Shown here piece after piece: positions 13,701 to 25,700 of a stretch of 64,000 nt of DNA. The DNA is from a bacterium SCSIO 12827. Lineage in GTDB: Bacteria; Pseudomonadota; Alphaproteobacteria; Rhodospirillales; Casp-alpha2. The stretch lies in NCBI GenBank assembly GCA_024397995.1, contig CP073746.1, forward strand, positions 2,973,501-3,037,500, in the 5' to 3' direction. The stretch's first letter is position 1. Every line of letters begins with the position of its first letter. Position numbers and translations under genes: made by a program. The notes under the pieces are model-generated. The model had not been told where the DNA came from. It saw only the letters and a list, made by a program, of their open reading frames with translations, and did no database searches.

Positions 13701-16700
13701 GCCTTTGAAATCAACGCCCAGGGCGCCGCGCAGACCCGGGTCGATAACTTCCTCGACTCCCTCGCCGACGAAATCGCCGAAGCCCTGGCCAGCGCCAAGG
13801 CCCAGGCGACCACGGCCAGCCAGCAGGCGGTCCTTGCCACCACCGCCGCCGCCGGTGCCACGCCGGATGCCGATGCCGCAGCGGCAGCCGCCACCGCCGC
13901 CGCCGAGGCGGCCCAGGCCGCCCTTGACGCCCTGTTGCAGGCGGCGGAAGACCTTGACCTGCCGATCTCCGCCGAGACGGCACAGGCGGTCATCGACGCC
14001 ATCAACAGCGCCGCCGATGCCGCCGCCGCGCTTGACGATCTGGATGACGGTATTCAGACCACGGATAACCTGCGCACCGTCCAGGATGCCGCCGACGCCA
14101 CGCAACTGGCGGCCATCGCCTCGATCAAGGCCGCCGCCGCATCGGCGCTACAGGCCGTGGCCGCCGCCAACGCCGCCCTGCTGGTGGCGCAGAAACAAGC
14201 CGCCGTCGCCGCCGCCGACGAAGCCGGGCTTGAGGCCGCCCGCATCGAAGCCGCCGAAGCGGCATTGGACCAGGCCAAGGCCGATGCCCAAGCCGCCGCG
14301 GATCAAGCCGCCGCTGATTCCGCCGAGGCCGCATCCGCCCAGGCTTCTGCCCAGACCCGGGTGTCGGACATCCAGGCCATCGCCACCGCCGCAACTTCCG
14401 CCCGCGCTGCCGCGACCACGGCGGAACTGGCCGCGACCGACGCCTCCACCAGCCTGAGCCAGGCGCAGACCGCGCTGACGGCCGCCCGCACGGCCGCCGA
14501 CGACGCACAGGCCGACTTCACCGCCTCCGCCGCCGCCCAGACCATCGACCCCGCCGCCTATCAGGCCGTGAAACAGGCCAACGACCGCGCCCAGGCGGCG
14601 CTGCAGGATGCCTTGGATGCGGTCGCCGACGCGCAGGCCGCCTATGCCTCCGCAAGCGACGCCGCGGCCACCGCCGATGCGGCCGCCGATCTGGCCGAAG
14701 TCTATCGTGACGGCGGCACCCATCCGGACACAGGGGCCACCATCGTCGGCGTGAATCTTGCCGCCGCCCAGGCCGCCCTGACCACGGCGACCTCCGCCGC
14801 CACGGCGGCGCTGAGCGCCTACAATACCGCACGTGCCGCAGCCGACGATGCCGCCGCGCTGAATTCACCGGGCGGCACCGCCGCCGAGATTCAGGCCGTG
14901 GCCGATCAGGCATCCGGCTTCGCCACATCGGCGGAGACCGCCGCCGCGACCGCCGAAACCCAGGCTGACCTGGCAACCGCGGCGCTCGCCAATATCCCGC
15001 GCGCCGCAGCCGCCCGTTCGGCCGCCCAAGCCGCCGCCGACGAGGCCCAAGCCGCCGTCGCCACCGCCGAGGGCGTGGCCCAGACGGATACGGTGACCCT
15101 GGACGGCACCATCGAAGACGGCGACGTCTATCGCGTCACCATCGACGGCGACGTGGTCGCGGTCACCGTCGGCACGGATACGGCCGCGGCATCGACCGGC
15201 ATCACCATCGCCGATGTGCGCGATGCCCTGGTCACCAAAATCAACACTCCCGCCAACGGCGCCACCGATTCCGTGGTCGCCTCCGCCGGCAGCGGCGACG
15301 GCGCCATTACCTTGACCGCGGCCATGCCGGGTATCGGGTTCACGGCGACGGCATCGGCGACCAACAACGGCGCCAACGACGACCAAAGCGCAACCGCGTC
15401 GACGGTCACCGGCAACCTGGGGGGCGCCACGCACGTCGCGCAATTGGATACGGTCACCCTGCAGGGCACGGTGCAGGCCGGTGATACCTATTCGGTCACG
15501 GTCAACGGCACCGTGGTCAGCCTGACCGTCCCGACGGATAATTCCATCACGACCCTGACCCAGGTCCGCGACGCCCTGATCACGCTGATCAACGACAGCG
15601 CCGCCGGGGACGCCGTCACCGCCGCGGCCGGCGATACGGACGAAACACTGGCCATCACCGCCGACGTTGCCGGCGTCGCCTTCACCGCGACGGCGACCGC
15701 CACGGACGGCGGCGGCACCCAGGACAACGCGGCCCAGGCGGTGACGACCACCGCCAACCTGCGCGGCGCCGACGACCTTGCGGCGCAGGCGGCGACGGAT
15801 GCCCAGACCGCTGCCTCCACGGCCGAGTCGGAAGCCGCCAAGGCCGATAGCGCAGCCAAGACCGCCGCCGCCTCCATCGCGGCCAAAGAAGCCAATGACG
15901 ACGCGGCCGGCGCCGCCGGCGACGCCGCGACCCAGGCCACCGCGGCCAAGACGGCCGCCGCCGACGCAGCGCTTCACGCCCGCACGGCAAAGGCCGTCGG
16001 CGACGCGGTCAGCGAGGTTCTAAGCCGGGATTCGTTGGATAACGACGACCTTCTGGACGCCATCGAAGCGCAGTTGGAAACCACCCAGGTCACGCGCGTC
16101 ACCCTGTCGGGCGCGGTCGAGACCGGAGACAAGTTCTTCATCACCGTCGGCACGACTTCGGCGAACTTCACCGTAACGACGCAAACCACCTTGTCCGAAG
16201 TCCGCGACGCTTTCATCCAGCAGCTGACCAACGCCGGGACCCTGGACGGCATCGTCACCGTCAGCCAGGGCGCGACCGCCGATTCCATCCGCTTGACCGG
16301 CGTGACCCCGGGCACTTCCTTCACCACCACGGCGTCCGCAACAAATGCGACCGGCGGCACCAACGATCAGGCCGCCCGCGTGCAACGCCAGGTCAACGCC
16401 GATCAGGTGACACAGCAAGACACGGTCACCGTTGATGGCGACACTGTGGTCGCCGATGGCGACAGCTTCTCGATCAACATCGCGGGGACGTCGGTCACCG
16501 TATCGACGGCCAGCGGCCTGATCAGCGTCGGCGACGATGCCGACGCCGTGCGCGATGCCCTGGTCACGGCGATCCAGAATGCCGGCATCGCCGGTATCAC
16601 CGTCGCCGCGGGCGGCACGGGGGCCCTGGTTCTGACAGCGACCCAGGCCGGTGCCGCCGGCGCGTTCCTGACCAGCATTCCGAACGACAGCGACGACACC

Positions 16701-19700
16701 CTCAGCCTGGATGCCATTTCCAACGGCTCCGTCGCCGACCGCACCGCACAGAACGCCGTCGACGCCAGCGAAGCCGCCCAAAGCGCGCTTGCCGCCGCCA
16801 ACGCGGCCGGCACCACCGCCGGGAACGCCCTGACCGCAGCCCAAGCAGCCGTCGCGCAAGAAGGGGCCGGTAGCGTCGCCCAGGCATTTCTGACCGACAC
16901 GCAATCCCAGGTCACAGCGACCAATTCCTCGGTCGCATCGGCCGTGCGCGATGCCGCGGCCGCGGCCCAATCGGCCGCCAGCGCCCAGGCCCAGGCCGAC
17001 CTCGCCGGCACGGACGGCGACGCAATCGCCGACCTGATCACCGCCGCCAACAATGCGGCAATTCGGGCCGCCGACGAAGACGCCGACACCGCCGCCGAGG
17101 CTGCCGAGGCCGCCTTCTCTCAGGCCACGGCCAGCGCCACCGCCGCCCTGACGAAGGCGGAGGATGCGATCACCGATGCGGCAGAGATGCTGCAGCTCGC
17201 CACCAGCTTCGATCAGGTGACCCTGACTGGCACCCCGGCGGCGGGTAATGTATTCACCCTGACCATCGACCCGACCCCGGGGGACGTCGACAACGGCGAC
17301 ACCGTGACGGTCGAGGTCACGGCCCAGGACGGCGACACCATCGACGACATCCGCGACGCTCTGGTCGACGCCGTCAACGATCACGCCGACCTTCAAGGCG
17401 TTGCCCAGGCTTCGGCGACCAGCGGGTCCGGCGGCTTCGTCGTTGCCGCAACCACATCCGGCAGCAGCCTCGGCGTGACGGTCACGGAAAATGGTGACGC
17501 GACCGGGGCCGAAAGCGCTTCGGCCGAAATCCTTGCCGCCCTTGCTGCCGCCGACGCGGCGAAGACCACGATCGAAGACTTGTTGGCCGACGGCGTAAAT
17601 GACGGCGACGGCGATGCAACGGCAACGGCGCTCGACACTACCGTCACGGCGCTGGACGCCGCCATCGCCGCGACCCGCCAGACCATTTCGGTCACCATCG
17701 GCGGCACCGTGGAAGCCGGCGACACCTTGACCGTTTCCTTCGACACTGACGGCAACGGCGCCGTCGATCTTCCGGTCGTACTTACGGTCGGCGGCGAGAC
17801 TGGCGGCAGCACGGATCTTGCGGATATTCGTGACGCCCTGGTGGCCAAAATCAATACCGCTCTCACCAGCAACAACGTTGAATTCACCGCATCGGCCGCT
17901 TTCCAGGACGGTGAATTGGTGCTGATCTCCAATGATCCGGCGGCGGATTTCCTGAGGATCACGGCGAGCGCCACCAACCAGGACGGCGTGGCTGGCGAAG
18001 CGCCGACCATCAGCGCCGCCCGCACCGGCACCGAGGCGGCCCTGCGCGCCCTGAAAAACGGCCTGGAGCAGGCGGCCGCCATCGCCGAAACCATCGAGGA
18101 CGCCGTCGACACGGCGGGCACCGCCGCCGGCACGGCGCGGGCCGCCGCCAACGGCCTGGCGCCGATCTTTAGCGACGGGGACCTGACGGCGGAAAGCGCC
18201 GCCGTCATCGTCAACACGGCGAACAACCTGGGCAACCTGTCCCCCGCCCTGAGCCCGACCGTGCCGTCCGACGTGGTGACCGCCGCGCAGTTGCTGGCGG
18301 AAATCGCCGAGGGCTACGTGCCCGACGCCCTGTCCGGCGCCGCCACGGCGAACGCCCAGGCGACCATCGCCCAGCAGGCCGCCTTCCAGGCGGCATCGGG
18401 CTTGGCCCAGTTCGAACAGGCGATCCTCAAGGCCCGCAACGAGGCCGAACTGCGTATCCAGCAGGAAGCCCGCGATTCCGCCCCCGTGGCCGGCGACGAC
18501 GTGATCGGCGACGGTGACGCCACGAACGGCGGACCGGTCAGCGGCGACGACGAGGTGCTGGAAGACCAGGCCATTACCTTCGACGTGCTGGGCAACGACA
18601 AACGCGCCGACGGCGGCGACCTGACCAATGCGGCCATCGCCGCGGTCGGCCAACCCACCCACGGCAAGATCACCATCGTGCCCGAAGTCAGGGAATTGAA
18701 CTTTGGTCCTACCTTCACCGACGGTGACAAGATCACGCTGACCGTAAACGGCATCAGTGTTACCTACACGTTGGACGATGGCTCGAACGCGGAAGGCAAC
18801 GCCGAACTCTTCGCGGAGTTGATCAACGGCACACCGGGCATGGCGGCGGTCGTTTCCGCGGCCAGCGCCGGTCGCGGCGGCGCCATCACCCTGACGTCGG
18901 CCGTGCCCGGCACGCCGATCGTCACCAGCGTCGCGACGCAAGGCGACGTCACCGCCGATGCCGATACCATCACCGTTCCAAATGGTCGGGTCACCTATAC
19001 CCCGGACGCCAACTACAGTGGCACCGACACCTTCACTTACACGGTATCCAACGGGGCCAATCCGCCGTCCTTCGATACGGCGACGGTGACCATCGACATC
19101 ACGCCCACCAACGACAACCCGGACGCCAAGAACGATTTCGTCACCACCGCCAACGACAGCACGGCGATCAGCAAGACAGCGGCGGCGGGCCTGCTGGCCA
19201 ACGACACGGACATCGACACCGGCGACAGCCTGAGCATCATCAAGGTCAACGGCAGCACGGTCGGCGTCGCACAGAACGTGAACTTCACCCTGCCGAACGG
19301 CGATCCGGTGGTCGCCCAGGTTACGATCAACGCCGACGGCAGTTACACGGTCAATCCGAACGGCCAGTTTGAGCCCCTGGCCGCCGGGCAGTCGGCGACG
19401 GGAACCCTGACCTACACGGTGTCCGACGGCCATGCCGGAACGGACGATCAGACAATTTCTCTGGCCAATACCGTGGCCAACGCCAGCGGGATCAATCAGG
19501 TTTCGACCTATACCGTCGGCGGCACGGTGGAACGCGGCGACGTGTTCGAGGTCACCGTCAACGGCACCCGCATTTCCCACACGGTGACCAACGAGACGAC
19601 CGCGAACGAAGTCCGCGACGCCATCGTCGCCAAGTTGAACGCCAACGGCGTAATCGCCGGAAAGGTCACCGCCTCGGTCGGTGGTGGCGGCGAAGTCGTG

Positions 19701-22700
19701 ATCACCGCCAACCTGGCGGGCCAGGCCTTCACGACCTCGGCCCAGGCGATCAACGCGGGCACCGACGTGGCGACCCTGACGGTGACGATCACCGGGTCGA
19801 ACGATGCCCCCACCGCTGATGCCGACACCGCAAGCGGCGACGAAGACACGACCATTACCGGCACCCTGACGGCCAACGACCCGGACCTGGGCGACACGCT
19901 GACTTTTGCCGTCGCCGGTGGCGGCCAAGCCACCAACGGTACGGTCACGATCCAATCAAACGGCGATTTCAGCTATGTCCCCAATGCCGAGTTCAGCGGC
20001 ACGGACAGCTTCACCTTCCGCGTTACCGACGCGGCAGGTATCGCCAGCACCGCGACGGTGACGATTACCGTCAACAACGTGAACGATGATCCCGTCATCA
20101 CGGCCAGCGGCGATCCGGCGCCGACCTTCGAGGAAGGCGGCGACGCCGTCGTTATTGACAGCAGCATAGCAATCGCCGACGTCGATACGGCGAACTTCAA
20201 CACGGGCTCCCTAAGGGCCGCGGTCACGGGCAACCTGAATGCCGGCGACGCCCTGCTGGTTCAGGAAGCCGGCGGCATCACACTGTCCGGAACCACCGTG
20301 CTGTTCAATGGCGTGTCGATCGGCACCATCGACGGCACCTACGACGGGTCGGCCGGCGACCTGCTGATCAACCTGGATTCCGACGCCACGCCCGCCGCTG
20401 TCCAGGCCCTGGCCCGCACCATCGCCTTCATCAACGGCGCGGACACACCCGCCACGGTGGCCCGCACAGTGACCTTCACGGTTGACAGCGGCGACGGCGG
20501 CACCGCCACCCAGGATGCGACCGTTCAGGTCTCCCTGGAAAGCGGGTTGACGCGAAGCGACCACGATCAGTTGAACTTTAGCGGCGATTGGTTCGACGCC
20601 GCCAACTGGACCTCGGGCATTCCCGACGCAACGACCATCGCGGTCATCAACGACGGTGGATATGCACCCATTACCTTCAACAACGGTCCGGTCAACGAGA
20701 CGGTGGGCCAGTTGGTGGTCAACGCCGACCTGAACATTCTGGCCGGCACCCTGAACGTGCTGGTACCGTCGGCAGTCGAACAGGGCGCCACGGTGACCGT
20801 CAGCAATGCCTCCGTACTTGGCACCGGCGACCTGAACATCGCCGGCACGGTCGCCTTGAGCGGCGCGGCAACCCTGGGGCTGCCGCTGATCAGCTTGGCT
20901 GCCTCCTCGAACGACAGCATCGCCGGGGGAATGACCGTCACCGGCAGCGGCAACCAGATCAACGGCGCCCTGGCCATTGAGATCGACAGTGATCAGGTTG
21001 GGCAACTCATCCTGGGGGGATCGGGTAGCGGCAATGTCGCCCTGGATGTGACGCTCGGCATCGTCAACGCCGGCGCCATCGTCATCGACAATTTCGACGC
21101 GGCCCCAGCCGATGCGGTCCTGACCGTGGGCAACCCGGGCATCGCCAACACCGGCACCATCACCTTCAGTGATACATCGGGCGGCGGCGGTCAGCGCATC
21201 ATCGAAGGCAGCATCGACACCGCCAACGGCACCATTACCGTCGACGCCAGCGCCACCATCGATCTTGCGGGCGGCATCTTGAACGCGGCCGCCGGCACCA
21301 TCGATCTGGCAACGGCGACCGTGCTGACGGTCAGCGACGGTCAGACCATAGTCGACGGCGACACCTATCTGTCCGGCACCGGTGCCCTTGATCTGGCCGG
21401 CACGGGCAGCCTGACGCTGACCAGCGATTTCACCCTCTACCCGGGCTACTCGGAATTGACGCTGAGCGGCGCGATCACCATCGACGGCGTCGGCGCCCCG
21501 ACCCTCACCATCGGTGACGGCCGCAACCTGACCCTGGACGGCGACATTGTCAGCGGTTCGGTAAACCTCAACGTCGACGGCACCTTGACCATCGAGGGAA
21601 CCGGCACCGTAATCGCCGCCCCGACCGTCATCAATTCGCCGAACGGCGCGTTTACCGTCGCCCCGGGCGCCACGGTAACGATCACCGCCCCCGGTTTCCT
21701 TTCCAACAACGGCGGGGAGATCTCCGTCGGCGCGGGCGCGACGCTGATCCTCGACGGCGTCAATCTCGAAAATGCGGGTGTCATCACCGGCGAGGGCACG
21801 ATCCAGTTGGCAAACGCCGCCGACATCGCCGGCGACGGCATCATCGAGGTCGCCGGAGTGGATAACATCGGCACCCTGGATATCACCGGCGGGCCGCTGA
21901 ATCTGGACCCGGGCGCCAGCGTCAACATCGACGTTACGGACAACGTCACCCACGACGTGCTTAACCTGGACACCATGGACCTGACGGCGGCGGGCGACAC
22001 TCTGAACCTAACCTTCGCGCCCGGGTTTGATCCGACCGTCGACGGCAATTCGTTCCAGATCCTGACCTATTCCGGCCACACGGCGGAAATCGGCGGTGAC
22101 GGCGGTGTTCTGGAAGCCGGCATCGACAACATCTTCGATACGATCCAGCACAACCTGGGCCCCGAATATACCGTCACCATCGACTACGGCAGCACGGCCG
22201 CCACGGTCACGGTCAACCGCAATCCGGAAATCGCCGTCACCACCAACGGCGCGGGCATGCAGTTCGACGGGGTGGACGATTACATTACGATTCCCACGGA
22301 TCCGGCGATCATCAATGCCGCGTCGATCACCGTCGAAGCCGTGATCAATCTTGCCGGACCGCCTGCGGACGGCGTGCGGATCGCCGAGAACTTCAACAGT
22401 GATTACGCCGGCTGGGCCTTTACGACCTATCCCGACGGCAAGTTGGTCGTCCAACTTGGCGATGGCGGCACGGACAGCCAACTTTCGAGCTTCACCACCG
22501 TACCCGGCGTCGTCATCCCCGATCAGCCGACGCATGTGGCCTTCACCTACGACGGCCCCAGCGGCGAGATCGTCGTTTACGTGAACGGCGTGGCAGTCGA
22601 CGGTACGCCGGGCGGCGTCGATCCGGTGAACAACCTGGGCAACGCGACACAGGATGTCGCCATCAACCACCCGGTCTTCCCGCTTAAGGGCAGCATCGAC

Positions 22701-25700
22701 GAATTCCGCATCTACAACGAGGCCCGCACGGCGAACGAAGTCGCCTCCGACGCGGGCGGCGCCAACTCGGGCATTGCCCCCTTGGTCTATTACGACTTCG
22801 CCGACGGCCAGGCGACCAACCTGGGCTCGCTCGGCGCCACCGCCGACGGCATTCTGGGCAGCGGGCTTACCGGCCCGGCCCTCGCGTTTGACGGCACCGA
22901 CGACTTCATTCAGGCGGACACTACCGGCGTCAACTTCGCCGGCGCGTTCTCGGTCGAATTCACAATCGAGACGACGGACACACTGGCCTATCTGGCCGGC
23001 GTCGGGGATGCCCTTTCCGCCAACCAATTCCTGCTCTTCAACATCGGCGACAATGCGATATCCGGCGGCTTGCGGGCCGGACTGGTCTCCGGTGCCTATG
23101 TCGATTCCTCGACCGCCCTCAACGACGGCCAGCCGCACCACGTCGCCTATACCCACGACGGGGCCGGCAACTACAAACTCTACATCGACGGGGTTCTCGA
23201 CGGTTCCGCCAGCGGCGCCGTGGCGTCGTTGAGCAGCGCCGACCTGTTCATCGGACAGCATTTCCAAGGCACCCTTCAGTACGACGGTGCAATGGGCAAT
23301 TTCCGTATCTATTCGGACGAACGCACCGCGACTGAAATCGCCGCCGACGCGACCGGCGCGGTCGATACGAACGACCTGCAGATCCACTACGCCATTGATG
23401 CCGCCGATGTCGCCGACGGCACCATCACCAACCAGGGGGTGCTGGGTTCCTCCGCCGATGCCACAGTCGGCACGGTCACCGGCGCGGACGCCGCCGATCC
23501 GACCGTCATCGACATTACCAGTCCCACGGCCCCCCTCGCCGTGCCGCTGATCGGCCAGGCGCTCAGCTTCGACGGGACGGTTTCTGTCGACACCGCCGAC
23601 GCCAGCGTGATCGACCTGACCGCCTCGGGTGGCAATACCCTGCAGTTCCTAGCCGCCACGGATCAGATCGTCGCCGGGCAGGCCGGCACCTTCGCCGGGC
23701 TGTCGGCGGGCCAGACCTTCACCGTCTCCGGGTCTTTGACCGCCAACGACGGAACCTACACGATCGCCGCCATCTCACCGGACGGCAGCACCATCACCGT
23801 CGAGGAGACGGGGACCATTGTCGACACGACGGCCTTGGCGTCCGGCGCCAACATCGTCTCGGACAGCGTCTCGTCGCTGGCCACCGGCACGGGCGCATTC
23901 ACCTACGAAGCCTGGTTCCGTACGGATGACCCCGCCAATCCCCAGACGATCATCCGCGTCGGAGACCCGGCCGGCGATTACGCGCAAATTCGCGTCACCG
24001 GCGACGGTCGGGTTCAAGCGCTTGCCCCGGACTCTGGCCCGACGGTGCTGGAAGATTCCCTCGGCATTAATGACGGTCTGTGGCACCACGTCGCCTTCAC
24101 CCACGACGGCGCGGGCAACCTGGAGCTGATCGTCGACGGCGTGAGCGTCGCCACGACCACCGCCGCGATCAACAGCATCGACAACGGTTCCGTGACGATC
24201 GGCGGTTGGCAGACCGCCAACCAACCCTTCTTCGGCGAAATCTTCGATGTCCGCGCCTATGACGTGGCGCGCACGGCGGGCGAGATCCAGGCCGACATGA
24301 ACGACCTGCCCGACGGCACGGACCCGACCCTGACCGGCGCCTGGCACCTGGACGACGTCCTGAACGGCACGACGGACCAGTTCCGCGACGTCACCGGCAA
24401 CGGCGGCACGGGCACCTACTCCGGCAGCACGCCCGTGTTCGTGGACAACAACCTGTTCACCCTGGCCGAGGACTCGGCCCTGCGCGGCCAGATCATCGCC
24501 ACCGACATCGACGGCGACACCCAGGAGAATGACGACTTCACCTTCGGCGTCGCGGCCCAGGGAACGAACGGCACCGTTACCGTCAACCCGACCGACGGCG
24601 CCTGGGAATACACCCCAAATGCGGACTTCGTCGGCACCGATACCTTCGAGGTCCAAGTCATCGACAGCCTGGGGGCGACGGCGACCAAGACGGTTTCCGT
24701 TAACGTGCTCAACGTCAACGACGTGCCCGAAATCACGTCCGCCAGCGGCGCCGCGACCTTCATCGAAGACGGCCTCGCCGTCACCGTCGATGCCGCCATC
24801 GACCTTGGTGATGTCGACAGCGCCGATTTCGACACCGGCCAGTTCACCGCCGCGATCACCGCCAATGGGACGGTCGACGATCTGTTGGGCATCGACACGT
24901 CGGGTGCCGTGGATCTGAGCGCCGGGCTGACCATGGCCAGCGTGGTCAGCGTATCCGGCACGGACATCGGCCTGATCAACGCGGCGACGACGGCGGATAA
25001 CATCGTCATCGACCTGGATCCGGATGCCACCCCGGCCCTGGTGCAGGAATTGGCGCGCGCCGTGACCTATCAGAATGTCGGCCCTGAGCCAGGCGCGGCT
25101 CCACGCACCATCACTTTCCAGGTTTCCGACGGCGACGGCGGTACCTCCGCGGCCTTCGATCAGACCGTCAACATCACGCCGGTCAACGACGCGCCCGAGA
25201 TCACCACCACGACCCTGCCCGCCGGCACGGCGACCTTCGATGCGGAAGTTCTGGTCAACACGGCCTTGACCGGCGAACAGTCGGCCGCCGATGTCACCTA
25301 TTTCGCGGGCGGCACCAAGTTCGTCGCCACCTGGAACAATTACAGCGTCGGCGGCGGCGCGGACCTGGGCGCCATCGGGCGCATCTTCAACGCCGACGGC
25401 AGACCCGACGGCCCGGAATTCGTCATCGCCAACACCGTTCCCGGCAGCGAATACAATGCCCGGGTCTCGCCGATGGCCGACGGCGGCTTCATCGTTTCCT
25501 ACGTCAATCAGCCGACTGCCGCCGATGCCACCACGTCGGACCTCTACGTTCAGCGCTACGACGCCACGGGCCAGGCGGTTTCCCGCGACGGATCGACCCC
25601 GGGGGCCGATGCCTTCAATGTCGGCGAATACTTCAGCGGCACGGTGCAGAACGGCGGCACGGTCGTGGGCCTGTCGAACGGCGGCTTCGTCATCGCCATT

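Noticed and set aside
8770-18480. Low-complexity Ala-rich DNA as a possible assembly artefact or decayed gene
   Set aside because: The frame is uninterrupted for 26 kb and embedded beta-modules remain conserved, so it looks like real selected coding sequence. Exact repeat number still depends on assembly quality.
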